Position numbers and translations under genes: made by a program. DNA of 64,000 nucleotides. Source: Taudactylus pleione. Its lineage: Eukaryota; Chordata; Amphibia; Anura; Myobatrachidae. The notes under the pieces are model-generated. The model was not told the DNA's origin, made no database searches, and saw only the letters and a program-made list of their open reading frames with translations. Below are positions 24,501 to 40,500 of the stretch, one piece after another (position 1 is the stretch's first letter; each line of letters opens with the position of its first letter). The stretch spans positions 62,001 through 126,000 of the forward strand of contig JAUIMM010001424.1 in NCBI GenBank assembly GCA_031769625.1, given 5' to 3'.

Positions 24501-27500
24501 CACTATAGAGGGATTAGACAGAAGCACTATAGAGAGCACTATAGAGAGATTAGACAGAAGCACTATAGAGAGATTAGACACAAGGACTATAGAGGGATTA
24601 GACAGAAGTATTATAGAGGGATTAGACAGGAGCACTATAGAGGGATTAGACAGAAGCACTATAGAGAGCACTATAGAGAGATTAGACAGAAGCACTATAG
24701 AGAGATTAGACACAAGGACTATAGAGGGATTAGACAGAAGTATTATAGAGGGATTAGACAAGAGCACTATAGAGGGTTTAGACACAAGCACTATAGAGAG
24801 ATTAGACAGAAGCACTATAGAGAGATTAGACACAAGGACTATAGAGGGATTAGACAGGAGCACTATAGAGGGATTAGACAGAAGCACTACAGAGGGATTA
24901 GACAGGAGTACTATAGAGCGATTAGACAGGAGCACTATAGAGGGATTAGACAGGAGCACTATAGAGGGATTAGACAGGAGCACTATATAGAGGGATTAGA
25001 CACAAGCACTATAGAGGGATTAGACAGGAGCACTACAGAGGGATTAGACAGCAGCACTACAGAGGGATTAGACAGAAGCACTACAGAGGGAATAGACAGA
25101 AGCACTATAGAGGGATTAGACAGAAGCACTATAGAGGGATTAGACAGCAGCACTACAGAGGGATTAGACAGAAGCACTATAGAGAGATTAGACAGGAGCA
25201 CTATAGAGGGATTAGACAGAAGCACTATAGAGAGATTAGACACAAGGACTATAGAGGGATTAGACAGAAGTATTATAGAGGGATTAGACAGAAGCACTAT
25301 AGAGAGATTAGACACAAGGACTATAGAGGGATTAGAAGGAAGTATTATAGAGAGATTAGACAGAAGTATTATAGAGGGATCAGACAGAAGTATTATAGAG
25401 GGATCAGACAGAAGTATTATAGAGGGATCAGACAGAAGTATTATAGAGGGATCAGACAGAAGGACTATAGAGGGATTAGACAACAGCACTACAGAGAGAT
25501 TAGACAGGAGCACTATAGAGGGATTAGACAGAAGCACTATAGAGGGATTAGACAGAAGCACTATAGAGGGATTAGACAGAAGCACTATAGAGGGATTAGA
25601 CAGAAGCACTATAGAGAGATTAGACACAAGGACTATAGAGGGATTAGACAGAAGTATTATAGAGGGATTAGACAGGAGCACTATAGAGAGATTAGACAGA
25701 AGCACTATAGAGGGATTAGACTGGGATTAGACAGAAGCAGTATAGAGGGATTAGACAGAAATTTTATAGAGCGATTACACAGAAGCACTATAGAGGGATT
25801 AGACAGAAGTATTATAGAGGGATTAGACAGGAGCACTATAGAGAGGTTAGACAGAAGCACTACAGAGGGATTAGACAGAAGTATTATAGAGAGATCAGAC
25901 AGAAGCACTATAGAGGGATTAGACAGAAGTGTTATAGAGGGGTTAGACAGAGGTATTATAGATGGATTAGACAGAAGCACACTATAGAGAGGTTAGACAG
26001 AAGTATTATAGATGGATTAGACAGAAGCACACTATAGAGAGGTTAGACAGAAGTTTTATAGATGGATTAGACAGAAGCACTATAGAGAGATTAGACAGAA
26101 GCACTAAAGAGGGATTAGACTGGGATGAGATAATAGCAGTATAGAGGGATTAGACAGAAATTTTATAGAGCGATTACACAGAAGCACTATAGAGGGATTA
26201 GACAGAAGCATTATAGAGGGATTAGACAGGAGCACTGTAGAGAGGTTAGACAGAAGCACTATAGAGAGATTAGACAGAAGCACTATAGAGGGATTAGACA
26301 GAAGCACTATAGAGGGATTAGACACAAGAACTATAGAGGGATTAGACAGAAGTATTATAGAGGGATTAGACAGAAGCACTATAGAGAGATTAGACAGAAG
26401 CACTATAGAGGGATTAGACTGGGATTAGACAGAAGCAGTATAGAGGGATTAGACAGAAATTTTATAGAGCGATTACACAGAAGCACTATAGAGGGATTAG
26501 ACAGAAGTATTATAGAGGGATTAGACAGGAGCACTATAGAGAGGTTAGACAGAAGCACTATAGAGAGATTAGACAGAAGCACTATAGAGGGATTAGACAC
26601 AAGGACTATAGAGGGATTAGACAGAAGTATTATAGAGGGATTAGACAGGAGCACTATAGAGAGATTAGACAGAAGCACTATAGAGGGATTACACAGAAGC
26701 ACTATAGAGGGATTAGACAGAAGGACTACAGCGGGATTAGACAGGGATAAGACAGAAGCACTATAGAGGGATTAGACAGAAGCACTTTAGATGGATTAGA
26801 CACAAGCACTATAGAGAGATTAGACAGAAGCACTATAGAGAGCACTATAGAGAGATTAGACAGAAGCACTATAGAGGGATTAGACAGAAGCACTATAGAG
26901 AGCACTATAGAGAGATTAGACACAAGGACTATAGAGGGATTAGACAGAAGCATTATAGAGGGATTAGACAGGAGCACTATAGAGGGATTAGACAGAAGCA
27001 CTATAGAGAGATTAGACACAAGGACTATAGAGGGATTAGACAGAAGTATTATATAGGGATTAGACAAGAGCACTATAGAGGGATTAGACAGGAGCACTAT
27101 AGAGGGATTAGACACAAGCACTATAGAGGGTTTAGACACAAGCACTATAGAGAGATTAGACAGGAGCACTATAGAGAGATTAGACACAAGGACTATAGAG
27201 GGATTAGACAGGAGCACTATAGAGGGATTAGACACAAGCACTACAGAGGGATTAGACAGGAGCACTATAGAGGGATTAGACAGGAGCACTATAGAGGGAT
27301 TAGACAGGAGCACTATAGAGGGATTAGACAGGAGCACTATATAGAGGGATTAGACTCAAGCACTATAGAGGGATTAGACAGAAGCACTATAGAGGGATTA
27401 GACAGAAGCACTACAGAGGGATTAGACAGCAGCACTACAGAGGGATTAGACAGATGCACTACAGAGGGATTAGACAGAAGCACTATAGAGGGATTAGACA

Positions 27501-29750
27501 GAAGCACTATAGAGGGATTAGACAGCAGCACTACAGAGGGATTAGACAGAAGCACTATAGAGAGATTAGACAGGAGCACTATAGAGGGATTAGACAGAAG
27601 CACTATAGAGAGATTAGACACAAGGACTATAGAGAGATTAGACAGAAGCACTATAGAGGGATTAGACAGAAGCACTATAGAGAGATTAGACAGAAGGACT
27701 ATAGAGTGATTAGACAGAAGCACTATAGAAGGATTAGACAGAAGCACTATAGAGAGATTAGACAGAAGCACTATAGAGGGATTACACAGAAGCATTATAG
27801 AGAGATCAGACAGAAGCACTATAGAGGGATTAGACAGAAGTATTATAGAGGGATTAGACAGAAGTATTATAGATGGATTAGACAGAAGCACACTATAGAG
27901 AGGTTAGACAGAAGTATTATAGATGGATTAGACAGAAGCACACTATAGAGAGGTTAGACAGAAGTTTTATAGATGGATTAGACAGAAGCACTATAGAGAG
28001 ATTAGACAGAAGCACTATAGAGGGATTAGACTGGGATTAGACAGAAGCAGTATAGAGGGATTAGACAGAAATTTTATAGAGCGATTACACAGAAGCACTA
28101 TAGAGGGATTAGACAGAAGTATTATAGAGGGATTAGACAGGAGCACTATAGAGAGGTTAGACAGAAGCACTACAGAGGGATTAGACAGAAGTATTATAGA
28201 GAGATCAGACAGAAGCACTATAGAGGGATTAGACAGAAGTATTATAGAGGGGTTAGACAGAAGTATTATAGATGGATTAGACAGAAGCACACTATAGAGA
28301 GGTTAGACAGAAGTATTATAGATGGATTAGACAGAAGCACACTATAGAGAGGTTAGACAGAAGTTTTATAGATGGATTAGACAGAAGCACTATAGAGAGA
28401 TTAGACAGAAGCACTATAGAGGGATTAGACTGGGATTAGACAGAAGCAGTATAGAGGGATTAGAAAGAAATTTTATAGAGCGATTACACAGAAGCACTAT
28501 AGAGGGATTAGACAGAAGTATTATAGAGGGATTAGACAGGAGCACTATAGAGAGGTTAGACAGAAGCACTATAGAGAGATTAGACAGAAGCACTATAGAG
28601 GGATTAGACAGAAGCACTATAGAGGGATTAGACACAAGGACTATAGAGGGATTAGACAGAAGTATTATAGAGGGATTAGACAGGAGCACTATAGAGAGAT
28701 TAGACAGAAGCACTATAGAGGGATTACACAGAAGCACTATAGAGGGATTAGACAGAAGGACTACAGCGGGATTAGACAGGGATAAGACAGAAGCACTATA
28801 GAGGGATTAGACAGAAGCACTTTAGATGGATTAGACACAAGCACTATAGAGAGATTAGACAGAAGCACTATAGAGAGCACTATAGAGAGATTAGACAGAA
28901 GCACTATAGAGGGATTAGACAGAAGCACTATAGAGAGCACTATAGAGAGATTAGACAGAAGCACTATAGAGAGATTAGACACAAGGACTATAGAGGGATT
29001 AGACAGAAGTATTATAGAGGGATTAGACAGGAGCACTATAGAGAGATTAGACAGAAGCACTATAGAGGGATTAAACTGGGATTAGACAGAAGCAGTATAG
29101 AGGGATTAGACAGAAATTTTATAGAGCGATTACACAGAAGCACTATAGAGGGATTAGACAGAAGTATTATAGAGGGATTAGACAGGAGCACTATAGAGAG
29201 GTTAGACAGAAGCACTACAGAGGGATTAGACAGAAGTATTATAGAGAGATAAGACAGAAGCACTATAGAGGGATTAGACAGAAGTATTATAGAGGGGTTA
29301 GACAGAAGTATTATAGATGGATTAGACATAAACACACTATAGAGATGTTAGACAGAAGGTTTATAGATGGATTAGACAGAAGTACTATAGAGAGATTAGA
29401 CAGAAGCACTATAGAGGGATTAGACTGGGATTAGACAGAAGCAGTATAGAGGGATTAGACAGATATTTTATAGAGCGATTACACAGAAGCACTATAGAGG
29501 GATTAGACAGAAGTATTATAGAGGGATTAGACAGGAGCACTATAGAGAGGTTAGACAGAAGCACTATAGAGAGATTAGACAGAAGCACTATAGAGGGATT
29601 AGACAGAAGCACTATAGAGGGATTAGACACAAGGACTATAGAGGGATTAGACAGAAGTATTATAGAGGGATTAGACAGGAGCACTATAGAGAGATTAGAC
29701 AGAAGCACTATAGAGGGATTACACAGAAGCACTATAGAGGGATTAGACAG
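18600..29750. repeat. array domain with multi-kb higher-order repeats
   Basis: Runs of the same ordered variants recur. 21642-22253 matches 26726-27337 (offset 5,084 bp). 19949-20671 matches 22715-23437 (offset 2,766 bp) and 28015-28737 (offset 8,066 bp). 20946-21618 matches about 23760-24330 (offset 2,814 bp). The modules are bounded by TTAGACTGGGATTAGACAG, GAGCGATTACACAG and ACACTATAGAGAGGTTAG units. Offsets come from comparing translated runs and were not aligned base by base. Confidence 0.75.
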
Positions 29751-30079
29751 AAGGACTACAGCGGGATTAGACAGGGATAAAACAGAAGCACTATAGAGGG
29801 ATTAGACAGATATTTTATAGAGCGATTACACAGAAGCACTATAGAGGGATTAGACAGAAGTATTATAGAGGGATTAGACAGGAGCACTATAGAGAGGTTA
29901 GACAGAAGCACTATAGAGAGATTAGACAGAAGCACTATAGAGGGATTAGACAGAAGCACTATAGAGGGATTAGACACAATGACTATAGAGGGATTAGACA
30001 GAAGTATTATAGAGGGATTAGACAGGAGCACTATAGAGAGATTAGACAGAAGCACTATAGAGGGATTACACAGAAGCAC

Positions 30080-33000
30080 TATAGAGGGATTAGACAGAAG
30101 GACTACAGCGGGATTAGACAGGGATAAAACAGAAGCACTATAGAGGGATTAGACAGAAGCACTTTAGATGGATTAGACACAAGCACTATAGAGAGATTAG
30201 ACAGAAGCACTATAGAGAGCACTATAGAGAGATTAGACAGAAGCACTATAGAGGGATTAGACAGAAGCACTATAGAGAGCACTATAGAGAGATTAGACAG
30301 AAGCACTATAGAGAGATTAGACACAAGGACTATAGAGGGATTAAACAGAAGTATTATAGAGGGATTAGACAGGAGCACTATAGAGGGATTAGACAGAAGC
30401 ACTATAGAGAGCACTATAGAGAGATTAGACAGAAGCACTATAGAGAGATTAGACACAAGGACTATAGAGGGATTAGACAGAAGTATTATAGAGGGATTAG
30501 ACAAGAGCACTATAGAGGGTTTAGACACAAGCACTATAGAGAGATTAGACAGAAGCACTATAGAGAGATTAGACACAAGGACTATAGAGGGATTAGACAG
30601 GAGCACTATAGAGGGATTAGACAGAAGCACTACAGAGGGATTAGACAGGAGCACTATAGAGGGATTAGACAGGAGCACTATAGAGGGATTAGACAGGAGC
30701 ACTATAGAGGGATTAGACAGGAGCACTATATAGAGGGATTAGACACAAGCACTATAGAGGGATTAGACAGGAGCACTACAGAGGGATTAGACAGAAGCAC
30801 TACAGAGGGATTAGACAGAAGCACTACAGAGGGATTAGACAGAAGCACTACAGAGGGATTAGACAGAAGCACTATAGAGAGATTAGACAGGAGCACTATA
30901 GAGGGATTAGACAGAAGCACTATAGAGAGATTAGACACAAGGACTATAGAGGGATTAGACAGAAGTATTATAGAGGGAATAGACAGGAGCACTATAGAGG
31001 GATTAGACAGAAGCACTATAGAGAGATTAGACACAAGGACTATAGAGGGATTAGAAGGAAGTATTATAGAGAGATTAGACAGAAGTATTATAGAGGGATC
31101 AGACAGAAGTATTATAGAGGGATCAGACAGAAGTATTATAGAGGGATCAGACAGAAGGACTATAGAGGGATTAGACAGCAGCACTACAGAGAGATTAGAC
31201 AGGAGCACTATAGAGGGATTAGACAGAAGCACTATAGAGGGATTAGACAGAAGCCATATAGAGGGATTAGACAGAAGCACTATAGAGGGATTAGACAGAA
31301 GCACTATAGAGAGATTAGACACAAGGACTATAGAGGGATTAGACAGGAGCACTTTAGAGAGATTAGACAGAAGCACTATAGAGGGATTAGACTGGGATTA
31401 GACAGAAGCAGTATAGAGGGATTAGACAGAAATTTTATAGAGCGATTACACAGAAGCACTATAGAGGGATTAGACAGAAGTATTATAGAGGGATTAGACA
31501 GGAGCACTATAGAGAGGTTAGAAAGAAGCACTACAGAGGGATTAGACAGAAGTATTATAGAGAGATCAGACAGAAGCACTATAGAGGGATTAGACAGAAG
31601 TGTTATAGAGGGGTTAGACAGAGGTATTATAGATGGATTAGACAGAAGCACACTATAGAGAGGTTAGACAGAAGTATTATAGATGGATTAGACAGAAGCA
31701 CACTATAGAGAGGTTAGACAGAAGTTTTATAGATGGATTAGACAGAAGCACTATAGAGAGATTAGACAGAAGCACTAAAGAGGGATTAGACTGGGATTAG
31801 ACAATAGCAGTATAGAGGGATTAGACAGAAATTTTATAGAGCGATTACACAGAAGCACTATAGAGGGATTAGACAGAAGTATTATAGAGGGATTAGACAG
31901 GAGCACTATAGAGAGGTTAGACAGAAGCACTATAGAGAGATTAGACAGAAGCACTATAGAGGGATTAGACAGAAGCACTATAGAGGGATTAGACACAAGG
32001 ACTATAGAGGGATTAGACAGAAGTATTATAGAGGGATTAGACAGGAGCACTATAGAGAGATTAGACAGAAGCACTATAGAGGGATTACACAGAAGCACTA
32101 TAGAGGGATTAGACAGAAGGACTACAGCGGGATTAGACAGGGATAAGACAGAAGCACTATAGAGGGATTAGACAGAAGCACTTTAGATGGATTAGACACA
32201 AGCACTATAGAGAGATTAGACAGAAGCACTATAGAGAGCACTATAGAGAGATTAGACAGAAGCACTATAGAGGGATTTGACAGAAGCACTATAGAGAGCA
32301 CTATAGAGAGATTAGACAGAAGCACTATAGAGAGATTAGACACAAGGACTATAGAGGGATTAGACAGAAGTATTATAGAGGGATTAGACAGGAGCACTAT
32401 AGAGGGATTAGACAGAAGCACTATAGAGAGCACTATAGAGAGATTAGACAGAAGCACTATAGAGAGATTAGACACAAGGACTATAGAGGGATTAGACAGA
32501 AGTATTATAGAGGGATTAGACAAGAGCACTATAGAGGGTTTAGACACAAGCACTATAGAGAGATTAGACAGAAGCACTATAGAGAGATTAGACACAAGGA
32601 CTATAGAGGGATTAGACAGGAGCTCTATAGAGGGATTAGACAGAAGCACTACAGAGGGATTAGACAGGAGCACTACAGAGGGATTAGACAGCAGCACTAC
32701 AGAGGGATTATACAGAAGCACTACAGAGGGATTAGACAGAAGCACTATAGAGGGATTAGACAGAAGCACTATAGAGGGATTAGACAGCAGCACTACAGAG
32801 GGATTAGACAGAAGCACTATAGAGAGATTAGACAGGAGCACTATAGAGGGATTAGACAGAAGCTCTATAGAGAGATTAGACACAAGGACTATAGAGGGAT
32901 TAGACAGAAGTATTATAGAGGGAATAGACAGGAGCACTATAGAGGGATTAGACAGAAGCACTATAGAGAGATTAGACACAAGGACTATAGAGGGATTAGA

Positions 33001-36000
33001 AGGAAGTATTATAGAGAGATTAGACAGAAGTATTATAGAGGGATCAGACAGAAGTATTATAGAGGGATCAGACAGAAGGACTATAGAGGGATTAGACAGC
33101 AGTACAGAGAGATTAGACAGGAGCACTATAGAGGGATTAGACATAAGGACTACAGAGGGATTAGACAGGAGCACTACAGAGGGATTAGACAGCAGCACTA
33201 CAGAGGGATTAGACAGCAGCACTACAGAGGGATTAGACAGAAGCACTATAGAGGGATTAGACAGAAGCACTATAGAGGGATTAGACACAAACACTATAGA
33301 GGGATTAGACAGAAACACTATAGAGGGATTAGACAGAAGGACTATAGAGAGATTAGACAGAAGCATTATAGAGGGATTAGACAGAAGCACTATAGAGGGA
33401 TTAGACAGAAGTGTTATAGAGGGGTTAGACAGAGGTATTATAGATGGATTAGACAGAAGCACACTATAGAGAGGTTAGACAGAAGTATTATAGATGGATT
33501 AGACAGAAGCACACTATAGAGAGGTTAGACAGAAGTTTTATAGATGGATTAGACAGAAGCACTATAGAGAGATTAGACAGAAGCACTAAAGAGGGATTAG
33601 ACTGGGATTAGACAATAGCAGTATAGAGGGATTAGACAGAAATTTTATAGAGCGATTACACAGAAGCACTATAGAGGGATTAGACAGAAGTATTATAGAG
33701 GGATTAGACAGGAGCACTATAGAGAGGTTAGACAGAAGCACTATAGAGAGATTAGACAGAAGCACTATAGAGGGATTAGACAGAAGCACTATAGAGGGAT
33801 TAGACAGAAGGACTACAGCGGGATTAGACAGGGATAAAACAGAAGCACTATAGAGGGATTAGACAGAAGCACTTTAGATGGATTAGACACAAGCACTATA
33901 GAGAGATTAGACAGAAGCACTATAGAGAGCACTATAGAGAGATTAGACAGAAGCACTATAGAGGGATTAGACAGAAGCACTATAGAGAGCACTATAGAGA
34001 GATTAGACAGAAGCACTATAGAGAGATTAGACACAAGGACTATAGAGGGATTAAACAGAAGTATTATAGAGGGATTAGACAGGAGCACTATAGAGGGATT
34101 AGACAGAAGCACTATAGAGAGCACTATAGAGAGATTAGACAGAAGCACTATAGAGAGATTAGACACAAGGACTATAGAGGGATTAGACAGAAGTATTATA
34201 GAGGGATTAGACAAGAGCACTATAGAGGGTTTAGACACAAGCACTATAGAGAGATTAGACAGAAGCACTATAGAGAGATTAGACACAAGGACTATAGAGG
34301 GATTAGACAGGAGCACTATAGAGGGATTAGACAGAAGCACTACAGAGGGATTAGACAGGAGCACTATAGAGGGATTAGACAGGAGCACTATAGAGGGATT
34401 AGACAGGAGCACTATAGAGGGATTAGACAGGAGCACTATATAGAGGGATTAGACACAAGCACTATAGAGGGATTAGACAGGAGCACTACAGAGGGATTAG
34501 ACAGAAGCACTACAGAGGGATTAGACAGAAGCACTACAGAGGGATTAGACAGAAGCACTACAGAGGGATTAGACAGAAGCACTATAGAGAGATTAGACAG
34601 GAGCACTATAGAGGGATTAGACAGAAGCACTATAGAGAGATTAGACACAAGGACTATAGAGGGATTAGACAGAAGTATTATAGAGGGAATAGACAGGAGC
34701 ACTATAGAGGGATTAGACAGAAGCACTATAGAGAGATTAGACACAAGGACTATAGAGGGATTAGAAGGAAGTATTATAGAGAGATTAGACAGAAGTATTA
34801 TAGAGGGATCAGACAGAAGTATTATAGAGGGATCAGACAGAAGTATTATAGAGGGATCAGACAGAAGGACTATAGAGGGATTAGACAGCAGCACTACAGA
34901 GAGATTAGACAGGAGCACTATAGAGGGATTAGACAGAAGCACTATAGAGGGATTAGACAGAAGCCATATAGAGGGATTAGACAGAAGCACTATAGAGGGA
35001 TTAGACAGAAGCACTATAGAGAGATTAGACACAAGGACTATAGAGGGATTAGACAGGAGCACTTTAGAGAGATTAGACAGAAGCACTATAGAGGGATTAG
35101 ACTGGGATTAGACAGAAGCAGTATAGAGGGATTAGACAGAAATTTTATAGAGCGATTACACAGAAGCACTATAGAGGGATTAGACAGAAGTATTATAGAG
35201 GGATTAGACAGGAGCACTATAGAGAGGTTAGAAAGAAGCACTACAGAGGGATTAGACAGAAGTATTATAGAGAGATCAGACAGAAGCACTATAGAGGGAT
35301 TAGACAGAAGTGTTATAGAGGGGTTAGACAGAGGTATTATAGATGGATTAGACAGAAGCACACTATAGAGAGGTTAGACAGAAGTATTATAGATGGATTA
35401 GACAGAAGCACACTATAGAGAGGTTAGACAGAAGTTTTATAGATGGATTAGACAGAAGCACTATAGAGAGATTAGACAGAAGCACTAAAGAGGGATTAGA
35501 CTGGGATTAGACAATAGCAGTATAGAGGGATTAGACAGAAATTTTATAGAGCGATTACACAGAAGCACTATAGAGGGATTAGACAGAAGTATTATAGAGG
35601 GATTAGACAGGAGCACTATAGAGAGGTTAGACAGAAGCACTATAGAGAGATTAGACAGAAGCACTATAGAGGGATTAGACAGAAGCACTATAGAGGGATT
35701 AGACACAAGGACTATAGAGGGATTAGACAGAAGTATTATAGAGGGATTAGACAGGAGCACTATAGAGAGATTAGACAGAAGCACTATAGAGGGATTACAC
35801 AGAAGCACTATAGAGGGATTAGACAGAAGGACTACAGCGGGATTAGACAGGGATAAGACAGAAGCACTATAGAGGGATTAGACAGAAGCACTTTAGATGG
35901 ATTAGACACAAGCACTATAGAGAGATTAGACAGAAGCACTATAGAGAGCACTATAGAGAGATTAGACAGAAGCACTATAGAGGGATTTGACAGAAGCACT

Positions 36001-37500
36001 ATAGAGAGCACTATAGAGAGATTAGACAGAAGCACTATAGAGAGATTAGACACAAGGACTATAGAGGGATTAGACAGAAGTATTATAGAGGGATTAGACA
36101 GGAGCACTATAGAGGGATTAGACAGAAGCACTATAGAGAGCACTATAGAGAGATTAGACAGAAGCACTATAGAGAGATTAGACACAAGGACTATAGAGGG
36201 ATTAGACAGAAGTATTATAGAGGGATTAGACAAGAGCACTATAGAGGGTTTAGACACAAGCACTATAGAGAGATTAGACAGAAGCACTATAGAGAGATTA
36301 GACACAAGGACTATAGAGGGATTAGACAGGAGCTCTATAGAGGGATTAGACAGAAGCACTACAGAGGGATTAGACAGGAGCACTACAGAGGGATTAGACA
36401 GCAGCACTACAGAGGGATTATACAGAAGCACTACAGAGGGATTAGACAGAAGCACTATAGAGGGATTAGACAGAAGCACTATAGAGGGATTAGACAGCAG
36501 CACTACAGAGGGATTAGACAGAAGCACTATAGAGAGATTAGACAGGAGCACTATAGAGGGATTAGACAGAAGCTCTATAGAGAGATTAGACACAAGGACT
36601 ATAGAGGGATTAGACAGAAGTATTATAGAGGGAATAGACAGGAGCACTATAGAGGGATTAGACAGAAGCACTATAGAGAGATTAGACACAAGGACTATAG
36701 AGGGATTAGAAGGAAGTATTATAGAGAGATTAGACAGAAGTATTATAGAGGGATCAGACAGAAGTATTATAGAGGGATCAGACAGAAGGACTATAGAGGG
36801 ATTAGACAGCAGTACAGAGAGATTAGACAGGAGCACTATAGAGGGATTAGACATAAGGACTACAGAGGGATTAGACAGGAGCACTACAGAGGGATTAGAC
36901 AGCAGCACTACAGAGGGATTAGACAGCAGCACTACAGAGGGATTAGACAGAAGCACTATAGAGGGATTAGACAGAAGCACTATAGAGGGATTAGACACAA
37001 ACACTATAGAGGGATTAGACAGAAACACTATAGAGGGATTAGACAGAAGGACTATAGAGAGATTAGACAGAAGCATTATAGAGGGATTAGACAGAAGCAC
37101 TATAGAGGGATTAGACAGAAGTGTTATAGAGGGGTTAGACAGAGGTATTATAGATGGATTAGACAGAAGCACACTATAGAGAGGTTAGACAGAAGTATTA
37201 TAGATGGATTAGACAGAAGCACACTATAGAGAGGTTAGACAGAAGTTTTATAGATGGATTAGACAGAAGCACTATAGAGAGATTAGACAGAAGCACTAAA
37301 GAGGGATTAGACTGGGATTAGACAATAGCAGTATAGAGGGATTAGACAGAAATTTTATAGAGCGATTACACAGAAGCACTATAGAGGGATTAGACAGAAG
37401 TATTATAGAGGGATTAGACAGGAGCACTATAGAGAGGTTAGACAGAAGCACTATAGAGAGATTAGACAGAAGCACTATAGAGGGATTAGACAGAAGCACT
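30080..37500. repeat. two tandem copies of a 3,710-bp block within the array
   Basis: Four consecutive segments recur at exactly +3,710 bp: 30103 to 33813, 30726 to 34436, 31775 to 35485 and 32122 to 35832. They have the same lengths and apparently identical translated runs, including private variants such as GAAGCCATATAGAGG and GGGATTATACAGAAG. Block edges are near 30,080, 33,790 and 37,500. The similarity suggests a very recent duplication or an assembly-level copy. Confidence 0.85.
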
Positions 37501-40500
37501 ATAGAGGGATTAGACACAAGGACTATAGAGGGATTAGACAGAAGTATTATAGAGGGATTAGACAGGAGCACTATAGAGAGATTAGACAGAAGCACTATAG
37601 AGGGATTACACAGAAGCACTATAGAGGGATTGGACAGAAGGACTACAGCGGGATTAGACAGGGATAAGACAGAAGCACTATAGAGGGATTAGACAGAAGC
37701 ACTTTAGATGGATTAGACACAAGCACTATAGAGAGATTAGACAGAAGCACTATAGAGAGCACTATAGAGAGATTAGACAGAAGCACTATAGAGGGATTAG
37801 ACAGAAGCACTATAGAGAGCACTATAGAGAGATTAGACAGAAGCACTATAGAGAGATTAGACACAAGGACTATAGAGGGATTAGACAGAAGTATTATAGA
37901 GGGATTAGACAGGAGCACTATAGAGGGATTAGACAGAAGCACTATAGAGAGCACTATAGAGAGATTAGACAGAAGCACTATAGAGAGATTAGACACAAGG
38001 ACTATAGAGGGATTAGACAGAAGTATTATAGAGGGATTAGACAAGAGCACTATAGAGGGTTTAGACACAAGCACTATAGAGAGATTAGACAGAAGCACTA
38101 TAGAGAGATTAGACACAAGGACTATAGAGGGATTAGACAGGAGCTCTATAGAGGGATTAGACAGAAGCACTACAGAGGGATTAGACAGGAGCACTACAGA
38201 GGGATTAGACAGCAGCACTACAGAGGGATTATACAGAAGCACTACAGAGGGATTAGACAGAAGCACTATAGAGGGATTAGACAGAAGCACTATAGAGGGA
38301 TTAGACAGCAGCACTACAGAGGGATTAGACAGAAGCACTATAGAGAGATTAGACAGGAGCACTATAGAGGGATTAGACAGAAGCTCTATAGAGAGATTAG
38401 ACACAAGGACTATAGAGGGATTAGACAGAAGTATTATAGAGGGAATAGACAGGAGCACTATAGAGGGATTAGACAGAAGCACTATAGAGAGATTAGACAC
38501 AAGGACTATAGAGGGATTAGAAGGAAGTATTATAGAGAGATTAGACAGAAGTATTATAGAGGGATCAGACAGAAGTATTATAGAGGGATCAGACAGAAGG
38601 ACTATAGAGGGATTAGACAGCAGCACTACAGAGAGATTAGACAGGAGCACTATAGAGGGATTAGACATAAGGACTACAGAGGGATTAGACAGGAGCACTA
38701 CAGAGGGATTAGACAGCAGCACTACAGAGGGATTAGACAGCAGCACTACAGAGGGATTAGACAGAAGCACTATAGAGGGATTAGACAGAAGCACTATAGA
38801 GGGATTAGACAGAAGCACTATAGAGGGATTAGACAGAAGCACTATAGAGAGATTAGACACAAGGACTATAGAGGGATTAGACAGGAGCACTATAGAGGGA
38901 TTAGACAGGAGCACTATAGAGGGATTAGACAGAAGCACTATAGAGGGATTAGACAGAAGCATTATAGAGAGATTAGACAGAAGCATTATAGAGGGATTAG
39001 ACAGAAGCACTATAGAGGGATTAGACAGAAGTGTTATAGAGGGGTTAGACAGAGGTATTATAGATGGATTAGACAGAAGCACACTATAGAGAGGTTAGAC
39101 AGAAGTATTATAGATGGATTAGACAGAAGCACACTATAGAGAGGTTAGACAGAAGTTTTATAGATGGATTAGACAGAAGCACTATAGAGAGATTAGACAG
39201 AAGCACTAAAGAGGGATTAGACTGGGATTAGACAATAGCAGTATAGAGGGATTAGACAGAAATTTTATAGAGCGATTACACAGAAGCACTATAGAGGGAT
39301 TAGACAGAAGTATTATAGAGGGATTAGACAGGAGCACTATAGAGAGGTTAGACAGAAGCACTATAGAGAGATTAGACAGAAGCACTATAGAGGGATTAGA
39401 CAGAAGCACTATAGAGGGATTAGACACAAGGACTATAGAGGGATTAGACAGAAGTATTATAGAGGGATTAGACAGGAGCACTATAGAGAGATTAGACAGA
39501 AGCACTATAGAGGGATTACACAGAAGCACTATAGAGGGATTGGACAGAAGGACTACAGCGGGATTAGACAGGGATAAGACAGAAGCACTATAGAGGGATT
39601 AGACAGAAGCACTTTAGATGGATTAGACACAAGCACTATAGAGAGATTAGACAGAAGCACTATAGAGAGCACTATAGAGAGATTAGACAGAAGCACTATA
39701 GAGGGATTAGACAGAAGCACTATAGAGAGCACTATAGAGAGATTAGACAGAAGCACTATAGAGAGATTAGACACAAGGACTATAGAGGGATTAGACAGAA
39801 GTATTATAGAGGGATTAGACAGGAGCACTATAGAGGGATTAGACAGAAGCACTATAGAGAGCACTATAGAGAGATTAGACAGAAGCACTATAGAGAGATT
39901 AGACACAAGGACTATAGAGGGATTAGACAGAAGTATTATAGAGGGATTAGACAAGAGCACTATAGAGGGTTTAGACACAAGCACTATAGAGAGATTAGAC
40001 AGAAGCACTATAGAGAGATTAGACACAAGGACTATAGAGGGATTAGACAGGAGCTCTATAGAGGGATTAGACAGAAGCACTACAGAGGGATTAGACAGGA
40101 GCACTACAGAGGGATTAGACAGCAGCACTACAGAGGGATTATACAGAAGCACTACAGAGGGATTAGACAGAAGCACTATAGAGGGATTAGACAGAAGCAC
40201 TATAGAGGGATTAGACAGCAGCACTACAGAGGGATTAGACAGAAGCACTATAGAGAGATTAGACAGGAGCACTATAGAGGGATTAGACAGAAGCTCTATA
40301 GAGAGATTAGACACAAGGACTATAGAGGGATTAGACAGAAGTATTATAGAGGGAATAGACAGGAGCACTATAGAGGGATTAGACAGAAGCACTATAGAGA
40401 GATTAGACACAAGGACTATAGAGGGATTAGAAGGAAGTATTATAGAGAGATTAGACAGAAGTATTATAGAGGGATCAGACAGAAGTATTATAGAGGGATC

